Below, piece after piece: positions 1-8,739 of a stretch of 35,121 bases of DNA (its first letter is position 1; every line of letters begins with the position of its first letter). The notes beneath the pieces are model-generated. The model did no database searches, was not told the DNA's origin, and saw only the letters and a list, made by a program, of their open reading frames with translations. The stretch lies in contig JAAEMP010000104.1 in assembly GCA_024225445.1 (NCBI GenBank), positions 1 to 35,121 on the forward strand, read 5' to 3'. Both the position numbers and the translations under genes were made by a program. This stretch comes from Hyphomicrobiales bacterium (GTDB lineage Bacteria > Pseudomonadota > Alphaproteobacteria > Rhizobiales > Rhizobiaceae).

Positions 1-58
1 TTCAAATGGATTACGTGCATTAAGGGCAGGGAAGGTGTAATTTAACGCGTTCCAGGTG

Positions 59-1084
59 ATGGCCAAGATTGATAGTATGAATCATAAAGCGTTGAAAAAT
101 GTAGATAAAACTTTTGCCGTAGCCCCGATGATGGATTGGACTGATCGTCATTGCCGGTTTTTTCACCGTGTGTTGTCCAAACATGCATTGCTTTATTCGG
201 AGATGATTGTTGCAGATGCTGTTATTCGTGGTGACCGTGATTATCTTTTGAATGGTTGTGATGAGGTTTCTCATGTTGCATTGCAACTGGGTGGCAGTGA
301 TCCGGCAAAACTTGCAATAGCTGCCTCGATTGGCGCGGAATATCGGTATGGAGAAATAAACCTCAATGTCGGTTGTCCCTCAGATCGGGTGAACTCGGGC
401 ACATTTGGTGCCTGTTTGATGCGTGAACCGGTTCTGGTTGGAGAATGTGTCAGGGCGATGAAAGCTAGTGTTTCCATTCCTGTAACGGTTAAATGCCGTA
501 TCGGAGTGGATGATCAGGATCCTGGTCCAGCACTGGACAGGCTCGCCAGGGAGGTGTGGAATGCCGATTGTGATGGATTATGGGTTCATGCTCGAAAAGC
601 CTGGCTTGAGGGATTAAGCCCGAAACAGAACCGAGATGTTCCTCCGCTGGATTACTCGCGTGTTTATCGACTGAAATCAGAAAATGCTAGGAAATTTATA
701 GGTATAAACGGGGGTATTAAAGAATTGAGTGAAGGTGAAAAGCACCTGAACCAGGTCGATGGTGTTATGATAGGGCGTAGCGCCTATCACCGTCCCGCGA
801 TGTTGCGACAGGTGGACAAGCAGATATTTGGTGCAACGGAAGCATGCGTTTCTTACGTGGAAATATGTCAAGCAATGTGTGATTATGCAGAAGATCATCT
901 GAATAAGGGTGGGCGGTTACACCAGATTACCCGCCATATGATCGGGCTTTTTCACGGTTTGGGTGGAGCGCGCAGATACCGCCAGATACTGGCAATTGAG
1001 GCAACAAAAGTTGAGGCGGGTCCGCAAGTGCTTGAGCAGGCGTTTGGTGCAGTGGACTTGCAGATTATCGACAATGCTGCCTGA
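59..1084 (+). CDS. dusA: tRNA-dihydrouridine synthase A (DusA)
   Basis: Flavin enzyme that reduces uridine to dihydrouridine in the tRNA D-loop, by family at positions 20/20a. Family signatures are clear: APMMDWTDRHCRFF near the N-terminus (FMN and tRNA binding), ALQLGGSDPAKLA, the catalytic-cysteine segment INLNVGCPSDRV, VKCRIGVDD, HARKAWLEGLSPKQNR, INGGI and DGVMIGRSAYHRP (FMN phosphate binding), then the C-terminal helical domain with HITRHM-like QITRHMIGLFHG. The length of about 341 residues is normal for DusA. GTG at 56 directly precedes ATG 59, and a further ATG lies at 77; the conserved domain begins well after all three, so the exact start is open. The gene stands alone upstream of the exporter gene, with about 110 bp between them. 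Confidence 0.95.
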   Translation: MAKIDSMNHKALKNVDKTFAVAPMMDWTDRHCRFFHRVLSKHALLYSEMIVADAVIRGDRDYLLNGCDEVSHVALQLGGSDPAKLAIAASIGAEYRYGEINLNVGCPSDRVNSGTFGACLMREPVLVGECVRAMKASVSIPVTVKCRIGVDDQDPGPALDRLAREVWNADCDGLWVHARKAWLEGLSPKQNRDVPPLDYSRVYRLKSENARKFIGINGGIKELSEGEKHLNQVDGVMIGRSAYHRPAMLRQVDKQIFGATEACVSYVEICQAMCDYAEDHLNKGGRLHQITRHMIGLFHGLGGARRYRQILAIEATKVEAGPQVLEQAFGAVDLQIIDNAA

Positions 1085-1196
1085 AATTGCCAAAGCCAGC
1101 ATTTGACCGGATGGACTCTTGAACGCAACAAAATCCGGCATAATCACTTTGTAAGAAAAAATTGACGCCATTGGGTAAGTTGGCTATCTGGCGGGG

Positions 1197-2039
1197 ATGG
1201 AATTTTTGATCCCTTCAGATGAGTTGTTGCCCTTTGTTACAGCATTGATCATATCCGGTCTGATCGCCGGATATCTTGCGGGTGCCTTTGGCATAGGCAG
1301 CGGTGCGGTCCTGGTTCCGGTATTCTACCAGATGTATACTCAACTGGGGGTAGATGATGCGGTACGGATGCATATATGTGTCGGGACTTCGCTGGCTATC
1401 ATCATACCCACCTCGATCCGCTCTTATTTTTCACATGTGAAACGCGGCAATGTTGATCAGGAACTTCTGAAATCCTGGATATTTGCGGTGCCCCTGGGCG
1501 TTGCCGCGGCATCCCTGATATCGACATATCTTTCAGGCGCGGGATTGCGGGTAATATTTGTCATTGTTGCAATTATTGTCGGAATAAGACTGCTGTTTGC
1601 AAAGGAATCGTGGCGGTTGGGCGATGATCTGCCAAAAAATCCCGGTAAAACACTGGTTGGCGCAGGAATTGGTTTTCTGTCTACCTTCATGGGTATTGGC
1701 GGTGGGGTGATGAACAATACCTTTATGACACTTTATGGCAGGCCTCTGCATCAGGCAGTCTCGACATCAGCGGGTTTGGGGGTGTTGATTTCCATTCCAG
1801 GTACGATTGGTTACCTGATCGCGGGTTATCTGGCAGACATTGACAGAGGTATTCTGCCGGCATTTTCCATTGGCTACGTTAATCTCCTGACTGTTGTCTT
1901 CATTATTCCGCTGACAATCATAGGGGTGCCGTTTGGCGTACGCTCTGCCCATGCATTGTCGAAGAGGCAATTGGAGATTGCTTTTGGTATGTTTATGCTA
2001 TTCGTCGCCGGTAGATTTACTTATTCTCTACTGACGTAG
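1197..2039 (+). CDS. TauE/SafE-family sulfite/anion exporter
   Basis: Integral membrane protein of the TauE/SafE (TSUP) family, whose characterised members export sulfite, sulfoacetate and related organosulfur anions. The 280 residues hold about eight hydrophobic segments arranged as two repeated halves. The repeat signature is visible twice: GAFGIGSGAVLVPVFY near residue 30 and GFLSTFMGIGGGVMNNTFM near 160, each a glycine-rich loop after a helix. The start ATG has a G-rich stretch (GCGGGG) directly upstream. The gene ends 22 bp before the end of the convergent protease gene. The substrate cannot be read from sequence, and no sulfur-metabolism gene lies beside it. Confidence 0.85.
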   Translation: MEFLIPSDELLPFVTALIISGLIAGYLAGAFGIGSGAVLVPVFYQMYTQLGVDDAVRMHICVGTSLAIIIPTSIRSYFSHVKRGNVDQELLKSWIFAVPLGVAAASLISTYLSGAGLRVIFVIVAIIVGIRLLFAKESWRLGDDLPKNPGKTLVGAGIGFLSTFMGIGGGVMNNTFMTLYGRPLHQAVSTSAGLGVLISIPGTIGYLIAGYLADIDRGILPAFSIGYVNLLTVVFIIPLTIIGVPFGVRSAHALSKRQLEIAFGMFMLFVAGRFTYSLLT

Positions 2040-2061
2040 TCTATAGCACTTCCGGTTTAGT

Positions 2062-2769
2062 TCATTCAGTCAATATCATGCGATCACCGCGAATTTCGAA
2101 ACTTCGTAATCGATTGATGAAATTCATGCCAAGCAGGCTTGTTTGAAGGTCATTCTTGCGAGCAACCATAACGGTAATATTTTCATATTTGATCGGGCCA
2201 ATGGAGATATTGCTGATTGTCGCTCGCGCGCTAGTGGTCATGCCATTGGCAGTTGAAACAGGAATACTGTAATGCAATTTGCCGGTGTTAATTCCCGCAT
2301 AGGCAGCATCTGAATTGGTGAGAACAATATCAGTGGCGCCAGTATCGATCAAAAATGTTACAGAAGCGGAGCCAATCGCGCCACGCGCAATAAAGTGGCC
2401 TGAATTATTTCGGATCAACGTGATTTTATTGCGTCCATGTGCATCTACGGTGGATATCGGGCTTCCCGGAACAAGACCACCGGTTATTTTCGAGGCAATA
2501 TCCTGCAATTCATACCGGTGAGTATAAGCGGCCATGACAATCAGAAAAATTGCAAGCCAGGCGACCAGTTGTTTCAGGGTGTGGCCAAGGGGCTGGCGGG
2601 CGGTTAGTACGGCAGAACCGATTAATGTTGCCCAAATACCCATATAAACAACGGCCGCAAAGCGGTCACCACTGATTGACGGCAGGGAATTTTGTGTCTG
2701 GCGAAGGATGAAGATAATCGCTATCAGACCGATTAGTCCAGCGGCGATGATGAACAAGCGCCCATTCAT
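2062..2769 (-). CDS. membrane-anchored retropepsin-like aspartic protease
   Basis: A 235-residue protein with three hydrophobic segments (about residues 4-22, 36-58 and 66-83) followed by a soluble domain. The domain carries a single retropepsin-type active-site motif, FLIDTGATDIVLT (near residues 138-150), and a C-terminal LLGMNFINRLRSFEI segment, as in the alphaproteobacterial clan AA aspartic protease family (TIGR02281-like). With one DTGA motif per chain, the active enzyme would be expected to be a dimer. The hydrophobic N-terminus suggests a periplasmic or membrane-facing domain. Its start overlaps the end of the DUF1289 gene by four bases (ATGA), so the two are probably translationally coupled. 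The substrate is unknown. Confidence 0.85.
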   Translation of the reverse strand: MNGRLFIIAAGLIGLIAIIFILRQTQNSLPSISGDRFAAVVYMGIWATLIGSAVLTARQPLGHTLKQLVAWLAIFLIVMAAYTHRYELQDIASKITGGLVPGSPISTVDAHGRNKITLIRNNSGHFIARGAIGSASVTFLIDTGATDIVLTNSDAAYAGINTGKLHYSIPVSTANGMTTSARATISNISIGPIKYENITVMVARKNDLQTSLLGMNFINRLRSFEIRGDRMILTE

Positions 2770-3014
2770 GATATGGTTCTGGAGAAGTTGTTTTTCAGTC
2801 CGGCAATGATACTTCGTCTGGTTTTAGGCCGCCGTGGCTTGCGTTCGACCATTTCAAATCTGGTATTAAGGTCGGATGTTTTTTTATTGTGCTCATCATC
2901 CGGGTAATTTGTCCACTTGCTGATTTCATCGCTGGTGCACCCGCGGCCGAAACAGTAACCGGACCTGTCGTCGATAACACATACAAGAATGCACGGGGTG
3001 GATATTGATTCCAT
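2766..3014 (-). CDS. DUF1289-family small cysteine-rich protein
   Basis: Small protein of about 82 residues. The N-terminal MESISTPCILVCVIDDRSG then CFGRGCTSDEISKW matches DUF1289 (Fe-S/metal-binding-like, function unknown). The start is placed at the ATG just before this motif rather than at the longer upstream start, because family members begin within a few residues of the first cysteine. The usual family ending of the motif is CxGCGRTxxEI; here the order is CFGRGCTSDEI, so the fourth cysteine sits two residues later than usual. The C-terminal tail is basic. It overlaps the downstream protease by four bases and lies about 155 bp after the kinase gene, all on the same strand. Confidence 0.8.
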   Translation of the reverse strand: MESISTPCILVCVIDDRSGYCFGRGCTSDEISKWTNYPDDEHNKKTSDLNTRFEMVERKPRRPKTRRSIIAGLKNNFSRTIS

Positions 3015-3168
3015 AATGCAAAGAGATAATCGTCTGAATTTGAGATACAAGGACATTTTTGAAGATATTTTATACCGTCAGCGGTTGTAGGTCTATAAAA
3101 TCATATTGGATTTTTGACTGTATAGGTCAACAACTGCTGAAGGCAGGCCTTGTTGTATGGGATGAGTT

Positions 3169-4719
3169 TTAAGGTGCAACCCGGCTTCGCAATTTTATCG
3201 TTTCCGGGGGATCTGTTTTCTTGTTGAATTTACCGGTTATCCGAGTCATATCCATTACTCGATGGCTTGGGAAAGTGGCAATAACCTTGGTACCTTCACG
3301 CAGTTTAGAAATAATCTCAAACCGGCCACCATGCATATGCATTAAAGCCTGGACAATCGGCAGACCAAGACCCGAACCCTGTTCCGCACTTTTAATGGCG
3401 ATAGAACCCTGGCCAAATGTTGACAAAACAACCGGGATTTCTTCTTCGGGAATACCCGGTCCACTGTCAATGATACTGACATATTGACCTCCTGTACTTG
3501 TCCAGCCAACCTTGATGTCAATCGCACCACCGCTGGGGGTGAATTTAACTGCGTTGGATAGAAGGTTCAGGGTAATCTGGCGAACGGCACGTTCATCAAC
3601 CCAGATTTGTGGCAGATCAGACTCATTATTGATAGATATTGCGATAGCCTTGTTTTTAGCCCTTACCAAAGTCATGTTGCGTGCTTCTTCAACAATATGT
3701 GGCAACGAGCAGGCGGATTCGATCAATTTCTGCCGTCCAGCTTCTATACGGGACAAATCAAGAATTTCGTTGATGACTTTGAGCAAGTGGTCTCCTGAGG
3801 AATAAATATCGCCAGAATATTCCCTGTAGGTTTTGTTTTGCATTGGCCCCAGGGTTTCATTTTTCATTATTTCCGAAAATCCCAAAATGGCATTTAGAGG
3901 CGTTCGCAATTCATGGCTCATGGTGGCAAGAAATCGTGATTTTGCCATATTGGCTTCTTCTGCTCGACGACGTGCTTCTTCCGAAATGGCCCGGGCCGTT
4001 TCCAATTCGGCTATAAGGGTTTCGTTTTCACCTTTGTGTTTCATTTCAGTTAGAACTGATATCTTGAAGCGGACAGCCAGAATATAAAAGAATACCAGTG
4101 AAACGATCAGGATTACGCCCATCATTATCATGGATGGATTGTTTGGGAGCATGAATCTGGTGGCCAAAATCATAGTTGGTGGAGCGCATATTATCAGGAC
4201 ACTCAATCGTATTCCATATGAAAGCATGGCAGTTACGGCCTGGAGAACCAGAATGGTCGAGAATTGAACAATTGAGTGAGCGCTTTGAATGACAGAGGAA
4301 ATCCCTGCGAGCGCGTACACACTCCAGCACAGGCCCAGCAACAGATGGTTAAAAAGAAATTTAAGGCGCCATTTGGCTAGTGTTTCTGCCCGATCCTTCT
4401 GTTTGAGAAATTTGCCGCTTTGATAGGATAACAACAGGTAAGATAATGCAATGGTAAAGAACCACAGGCCTGCGGCGAGCGCGCCATAGTTAGTGTAGCC
4501 GACGACTGCAATTACCAGAGTCAGCACAGGCATTACCAGTGAGGCATTAGCATGGTTTCGGGCAAAGTTTTCAGTCAGTTCCTGTTCATATTTTATTGGA
4601 TTGGCTGATCTGGAAGTAATGTCTCCACGTAGTTTTTTGACCGTATTGCTGGTGTCGGAACGCCTTTTCCGGCGGTCAACGACCGTTTTGTCCAGTGAAT
4701 TGGAGAAGGTGGTGTTCAT
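3169..4719 (-). CDS. six-helix membrane sensor histidine kinase, DivJ/PleC/PdhS type
   Basis: Histidine kinase of 516 residues. Residues 1-55 are polar. Residues 60-220 contain about six transmembrane segments with very short loops, so there is no large periplasmic sensor domain. A short helical linker follows (about 225-260, rich in E, A and R), then the dimerisation/phosphoacceptor domain with FLATMSHELRTPLNAILGFS (His269), then the ATPase domain with N box ITLNLLSNAVKF (near 382-393), DSGPGIP (G1) and GSGLGLPIVQAL (G2). The H-box matches the alphaproteobacterial DivJ/PleC/PdhS group, which acts on DivK and PleD; both of those genes lie 4-5 kb away here. The six-helix architecture is nearest to DivJ, but the paralogue cannot be settled without a tree. 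Confidence 0.85.
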   Translation of the reverse strand: MNTTFSNSLDKTVVDRRKRRSDTSNTVKKLRGDITSRSANPIKYEQELTENFARNHANASLVMPVLTLVIAVVGYTNYGALAAGLWFFTIALSYLLLSYQSGKFLKQKDRAETLAKWRLKFLFNHLLLGLCWSVYALAGISSVIQSAHSIVQFSTILVLQAVTAMLSYGIRLSVLIICAPPTMILATRFMLPNNPSMIMMGVILIVSLVFFYILAVRFKISVLTEMKHKGENETLIAELETARAISEEARRRAEEANMAKSRFLATMSHELRTPLNAILGFSEIMKNETLGPMQNKTYREYSGDIYSSGDHLLKVINEILDLSRIEAGRQKLIESACSLPHIVEEARNMTLVRAKNKAIAISINNESDLPQIWVDERAVRQITLNLLSNAVKFTPSGGAIDIKVGWTSTGGQYVSIIDSGPGIPEEEIPVVLSTFGQGSIAIKSAEQGSGLGLPIVQALMHMHGGRFEIISKLREGTKVIATFPSHRVMDMTRITGKFNKKTDPPETIKLRSRVAP

Positions 4720-4901
4720 GACTTGACTAGCAACAATTCTTTAGAGACGGATTTAACAAATTGCACAGTATATGATGGAAAGTGTTTATTGGATGCTATT
4801 GATAATCAGAATTGGTAAATATCCGTTTACCAGTTTTGATAAATATTAATTTGTGATTTCATTTTGGAATTGAAACGAAGACTATCGGGGCAGGGCACAG
4901 A

Positions 4902-5396
4902 TTGAGCAAAATCGCAGACATTTTTTCAACATTGGTGATTTTTGTTTCGATTGGGTTGCTGATCATCTGGTTGTCATTTGATCTTGATAAAGAATATTCC
5001 GGTTTTATTACGGTGATTGACGGCGACACCGTGATAATTGATCAGGAAAAAATCAGGCTCGAGGGAATTGACGCGCCAGAATTGCGCCAGGAATGTACTA
5101 AAAACGGCAAATCCTATCAATGTGGGCAGATATCCCGCGAGTATTTGAAATCTCTTGCACGCCGTGGCCAGATGCTTTGCAAAGCCTGGCAACGAGATAA
5201 ATATGAGCGGTTGCTGGGTCGGTGCTATGTCGGCCAGATCGATGTTAACGGACAAATGGTTCGCAACGGTTGGGCGGTGGCTTTTGGCAATTATTACGCT
5301 CAGGAAAAACAGGCACGCGAAGCGGGATCCGGAATTTGGTCAGGTGATTTTGATCGTCCAAGGGAATGGCGAATAATACATGGTACTATTGAATGA
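4902..5396 (+). CDS. membrane-anchored thermonuclease (SNase-like)
   Basis: Staphylococcal-nuclease-fold protein of 164 residues. Residues 8-25 form one hydrophobic segment (an uncleaved anchor or signal sequence), so the nuclease domain is probably exported. The domain begins at FITVIDGDTVIIDQEKIRLEGIDAPE-type sequence with DGDT and the RLEGIDAPEL catalytic loop, continues through KYERLLGRCYV (catalytic Glu and Arg), and ends with GWAVAF and SGIWSG, as in bacterial thermonucleases. Cysteines near 66, 74 and 107 could form disulfides outside the cytoplasm. The start is a TTG at 4902, and no upstream in-frame ATG would give a better protein. It is divergent from the histidine kinase, with 182 bp between them. 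Confidence 0.88.
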   Translation: MSKIADIFSTLVIFVSIGLLIIWLSFDLDKEYSGFITVIDGDTVIIDQEKIRLEGIDAPELRQECTKNGKSYQCGQISREYLKSLARRGQMLCKAWQRDKYERLLGRCYVGQIDVNGQMVRNGWAVAFGNYYAQEKQAREAGSGIWSGDFDRPREWRIIHGTIE

Positions 5397-5458
5397 CCGC
5401 TAAAGGCAGGTAATGATAACTGATTGAAAAAGGAATTTCCAAGCAGGAACAATGACTA

Positions 5459-6070
5459 ATGAAACTTTATAGCGGAGGCATCGCTCCCAATCCCAGGCGG
5501 GTTAGTATTTTTCTTGCTGAAAAGGGAATAGAAATTGAAACCCGACAATTCGATATTGCCAAACTGGAACAAAAGGGTGAGGAACTGACAAAAGTCAATT
5601 CCCGTCAAAGACTCCCAGTGCTGGAATTGGATGATGGTACGGTGATTACTGAAACCGTAGCGATTTGCCGGTATTTTGAAGAAACCCATCCAGAGCCACT
5701 TTTGATGGGAATTGATATGCTTGATCGGGTGATGGTGGAAATGTGGCAGCGTCGGGTGGAACTTGAGTTTTTTTTGCCGGTGGCATTCGCTTTTCGCCAC
5801 CTTCACCCTGTAGCGGCCGATCTTGAACCGGTTCAGGTGCGCCAATGGGGTGAACTAAATCAGGACTGGGCAAAAAAAGCCATGAGTGGGCTGGATAAAG
5901 AATTGAGTACTCGGCAATATATTGCTGGTGACCGTTTTACAATTGTCGACATCACCGCTTTCTGCGCCTACCAGTTCTTGAAACCGGCGCGTATTGATTA
6001 TCCGACTGATCTGCCTAGCCTGCAACGCTGGCATGGTGAAATGGTGCAGCGTTCAAGTACAAAAAAATAG
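5459..6070 (+). CDS. glutathione S-transferase family protein
   Basis: Soluble 203-residue protein with the two-domain glutathione transferase layout. The N-terminal thioredoxin-fold half begins MKLYSGGIAPNPRRVSIFLA and contains the cis-proline/glutathione-binding segment QRLPVLELDDGTVITETVAI (here TET where many members have SES). The all-helical half follows and ends with the conserved FTIVDITAFCAYQF N-capping motif. The substrate is unknown. The gene lies between the thermonuclease and the uracil-DNA-glycosylase-like gene on the same strand with gaps of 62 and 20 bp, so co-transcription is likely, although no functional link is obvious. Confidence 0.9.
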   Translation: MKLYSGGIAPNPRRVSIFLAEKGIEIETRQFDIAKLEQKGEELTKVNSRQRLPVLELDDGTVITETVAICRYFEETHPEPLLMGIDMLDRVMVEMWQRRVELEFFLPVAFAFRHLHPVAADLEPVQVRQWGELNQDWAKKAMSGLDKELSTRQYIAGDRFTIVDITAFCAYQFLKPARIDYPTDLPSLQRWHGEMVQRSSTKK

Positions 6071-6090
6071 CGTTCATCCGGAGCAGTGGA

Positions 6091-6714
6091 TTGGCAGGGA
6101 ATAACAGACTGAGTGATTTAACCAATGAAATTTCCCGTTGCAGGATTTGTTGTGATCGATCGATAACAAATCCGCTGCCGCATGAGTCACGCCCGGTACT
6201 GATAGCATCAACCAAAGCAAAAATTGCTATATGTGGGCAGGCACCTGGCGCCAGGGTACATAAATCGGGGATCCCATTTACGGACCGCTCGGGCGTGCGA
6301 TTGCGAGACTGGATGGGAACTTGTGAAAAGGATTTTTACAACCCGGCTAAATTTGCCATTGTTCCAATGGGATTTTGTTTTCCAGGGCTGGATGCTAAGG
6401 GCGCAGATATGGCACCGCGTCGTGAATGTGCCTTGGCCTGGCGGAGGAAAGTGATAGATGCAATGCCACAATTGAAACTATTGTTGGCGGTCGGGATTTA
6501 CGCCCAGGCCTGGCATATTGGTAAACGGCGTAAGAGAAATCTTACTTGCACGGTTGCTGCATGGCGTGAATATCTTAATGAATCTGAAGCGCCAACTATA
6601 TTGCCATTGCCGCATCCTTCCTGGCGTAACAATTCATGGTTGAGAAAAAATCCGTGGTTTGACAAAGAGTTATTGCCTGTGCTGAAGAAAATGATTCAAG
6701 TCGAGCTGAAGTAG
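6091..6714 (+). CDS. uracil-DNA glycosylase superfamily protein
   Basis: A 207-residue protein of the uracil-DNA glycosylase fold. The first motif is ICGQAPGARVHKSGIPF (near residues 47-63), corresponding to the GxAPG-type water-activating loop of families 4/5, and the second is PLPHPSWRNNSW (His near 175), the HPS-type minor-groove/leucine loop. Closely spaced cysteines near 17, 20 and 21 recall the N-terminal Fe-S ligands of family 4, but a full four-cysteine set is not evident. The best start is the TTG at 6091; an upstream GGAG (6080-6083) is a plausible ribosome site. Similar single-domain proteins are often annotated simply as uracil-DNA glycosylase family. Glycosylase activity is inferred, not shown. 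Confidence 0.8.
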   Translation: MAGNNRLSDLTNEISRCRICCDRSITNPLPHESRPVLIASTKAKIAICGQAPGARVHKSGIPFTDRSGVRLRDWMGTCEKDFYNPAKFAIVPMGFCFPGLDAKGADMAPRRECALAWRRKVIDAMPQLKLLLAVGIYAQAWHIGKRRKRNLTCTVAAWREYLNESEAPTILPLPHPSWRNNSWLRKNPWFDKELLPVLKKMIQVELK

Positions 6715-6738
6715 ATTTAGTAGTTTGGGGACTTCCGG

Positions 6739-8079
6739 TTATTCCGGGTCTTTTGGTCGTCTTTTCGAGTGTAGACTACCATCAAAAGTAAGTCCCAATT
6801 CGAGGGATTTTCCTCCGAATTTTTCACGCACCTTGTCGATTGCTTTTTCCACTTTGGCATGTTTTTCACCTTCAACATCTACCAAATCGTGAGGATCAGC
6901 CGAATCTTCTGAACGGATATTTGACAGCCCAATACCGATCAAACGATAGCTGCTGCCATCGAGTTCTTTTTTCATCATGGCCCTGGCATTTTTGTAAATT
7001 TTGTCAGCGAGCTGTGTTGGATCAGGCAAGCTGTGGTTTCTGGTGCGACTTTTGAAGTCGGCTGTTTTCATTTTCAGAACAATTGTCTGACCAGCGAGAT
7101 TTTTGTTTTTCAGTCGATCTGCCACCTTTTCACACAAACGACGCAAAACCGGAGCCAGTTGCTTGATGGTTGATTTGTCGGTGTTAAAGGTAGTTTCACT
7201 GCTGATGCTTTTTGCACCTGATCCCGGTTCGACACGGCGACTATCCTGCCCTTTAGATAATCTTGCCAACCGCAGGCCAAGGGAACCATATCGGCGAGCC
7301 AACTCATTTTCTTCCATGTCCTGTATCGCCGCGATATCATGAATTCCGTCATCAGCCAGCATTTTTTGGCTGACCTTGCCTACTCCCCAAATTATCGATA
7401 CCGGCTGGTTACGTAAGAAATCGATGGCTTCGGCTTGCCCAATGACCGAAAATCCACGTGGTTTTTCTATATCTGAGGCAACCTTTGCCAGGAATTTGCA
7501 GTAGGAAAGCCCGACCGAAACGGTTATCCCGATTTCCCTATTTATCCTGTTGACCATGTCTACCAGAACCTTTGCCGGAATTGACCCGTGCAAACGCCTG
7601 GTGCCGCTTAAATCGATGAATGCTTCGTCAATCGAGATCGGCTCAATAACCGGGGTCAATTCTCGCAGCATTAGGCGCAACTCATGACCGGTTTTTGTGT
7701 ATTTTTGCATATTTGGTTTAATCACCACGGCATCTGGGCAGATTTTCAGCGCCTTGAACATCGGCATTGCTGAATGAACTCCGCGCACCCGAGCGATATA
7801 ACAGGCGGTAGCAACCACTCCCCGCTTGCCGCCGCCAATAATTACCGGTTTGTTGACTAAATCGGGATTGTCGCGCTTTTCAACAGAAGCATAAAATGCA
7901 TCACAATCTATATGGGCGATTTGCAAATATGCCAATTCATCATGGGAAAGCATACGGGGGCTCCCACAATTTGGGCAACGCTTGTTCATCACGACAAATT
8001 CGTTCCCGCAGTCCCTGCAAATTGACAATGTTGCTGCTTGCGGAAGTTGATCAGAACTGGGAGTTTTGCCCGGGTTCAA
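6739..8079 (-). CDS. dinB: DNA polymerase IV with N-terminal zinc ribbon
   Basis: Y-family translesion polymerase of 446 residues. The palm and fingers begin at [19 protein letters not shown] (Asp58) with the second carboxylate pair in [12 protein letters not shown] (Asp151, Glu152). [15 protein letters not shown] is the conserved thumb-side segment, a helix-hairpin-helix region follows ([13 protein letters not shown]), then the little-finger domain. Residues 21-38 add a small Cys4 module, CRDCG then CPNCGSP, upstream of the catalytic core, which E. coli Pol IV lacks. The start is a TTG that overlaps the stop of DUF3572 (TTGA), so the pair is translationally coupled. No clear C-terminal clamp-binding QLxLF motif was found; LELGLTF near the end may take its place. 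Converges with the glycosylase gene. Confidence 0.95.
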   Translation of the reverse strand: MNPGKTPSSDQLPQAATLSICRDCGNEFVVMNKRCPNCGSPRMLSHDELAYLQIAHIDCDAFYASVEKRDNPDLVNKPVIIGGGKRGVVATACYIARVRGVHSAMPMFKALKICPDAVVIKPNMQKYTKTGHELRLMLRELTPVIEPISIDEAFIDLSGTRRLHGSIPAKVLVDMVNRINREIGITVSVGLSYCKFLAKVASDIEKPRGFSVIGQAEAIDFLRNQPVSIIWGVGKVSQKMLADDGIHDIAAIQDMEENELARRYGSLGLRLARLSKGQDSRRVEPGSGAKSISSETTFNTDKSTIKQLAPVLRRLCEKVADRLKNKNLAGQTIVLKMKTADFKSRTRNHSLPDPTQLADKIYKNARAMMKKELDGSSYRLIGIGLSNIRSEDSADPHDLVDVEGEKHAKVEKAIDKVREKFGGKSLELGLTFDGSLHSKRRPKDPE

Positions 8080-8381
8080 GTCTTAAATTCTCCTCTGTCA
8101 TCATCAAAATTGCCATCAAGACGGTGCTGGGCACCGGCAATATCTTCAGGGTTAATTGAATATTGCGCGCAAAACGCCAGCAAAGTTGCCTCATTACTCA
8201 TAAAATATTCCAGAATTCCAGAAAGAAATTCCGTTGAATTGGCACTGTCACGCAATGATGCGGGGTCACAGCCACTAAGCGCAAGAAACCGTTGCAATTG
8301 TTCCTCATCTCCAGCCAGATATTGCAATCCTTTTATGGCAATCATTTCGGATTGTTTGGCATTACTAGGGTCAGGACTCAT
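8076..8381 (-). CDS. DUF3572-family protein
   Basis: Small acidic helical protein of 101 residues. The core [26 protein letters not shown] and [15 protein letters not shown] resemble the alphaproteobacterial DUF3572 family (function unknown), which I recall occurring beside dinB. The stop overlaps the dinB TTG start. The present ATG and the next four codons (Met-Ser-Pro-Asp-Pro) lie inside the left terminal inverted repeat of the adjacent small element, and there is no Shine-Dalgarno-like sequence upstream of that ATG. An internal ATG (residue 13) also lacks one. The original start was therefore probably displaced by the insertion. The conserved domain itself looks intact. Confidence 0.75.
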   Translation of the reverse strand: MSPDPSNAKQSEMIAIKGLQYLAGDEEQLQRFLALSGCDPASLRDSANSTEFLSGILEYFMSNEATLLAFCAQYSINPEDIAGAQHRLDGNFDDDRGEFKT

Positions 8382-8644
8382 TAATTAAAACCATTCTGCG
8401 CCACTGACTTTGTTTTAAGGAAAGGCGTAAACCCGCAGGAAGTCGTCTGACTTTCAAGGGCTTGCAACGTATCCAGAGGCAAAGTCAGTGTCGCCCGCAG
8501 GGTTTGACAAGGAGGGCACGCCTCCTGGTAATAAATGCTCGAAAAGGCACCCGGATATATTTGGGCCTGTTCTTGCGCTTTCTTATCAGTATTCGAACCC
8601 TCCTTGTCAAACACAATGGCGTTAATTAATGAGTCCTGACCCTA
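8366..8644. mobile_element. MITE-like element with 23-bp perfect terminal inverted repeats
   Basis: The bases at 8366-8388 (beginning TAGGGTCAGGACTC and ending TTAATTAA) are repeated exactly as the reverse complement at 8622-8644. The enclosed element is 279 bp with no transposase domain that I can recognise. Both outer ends are TA, which fits TA target duplication as in Tc1/mariner-IS630-type elements, although the palindromic TA cannot prove it. The interior contains two more inverted-repeat pairs (8398-8412 with 8480-8494; 8502-8516 with 8598-8612). A 77-codon frame fills most of the interior but has no recognisable domain. It is inserted between the DUF3572-dinB operon and divK, so both promoters may be affected. 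Confidence 0.75.
8398..8612. repeat. nested internal inverted repeats of the small element
   Basis: Two pairs lie between the terminal repeats. GCGCCACTGACTTTG at 8398-8412 pairs with 8480-8494 (14 of 15 positions). GTTTGACAAGGAGGG at 8502-8516 pairs exactly with 8598-8612. On a single strand these would form two successive stem-loops inside the larger terminal stem. No T-tract follows either, so they are not simple terminators. Their role in transposition or RNA folding is unknown. Confidence 0.7.
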
Positions 8645-8739
8645 ATCATTATTTTTCCTGGGAATCTGTCCAGAATTGCAAATTTTTAACAATATGGGTG
8701 TTTTGTGGGTTCTGTTTGTCTTTCGTCAACGAATTTGGC

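Noticed and set aside
8381-8614. 77-codon minus-strand frame inside the MITE-like element (contains CPPC)
   Set aside because: It has no ribosome site, its GTG start and stop are set by the repeat arms, and it has no recognisable domain; more likely a by-product of the element.
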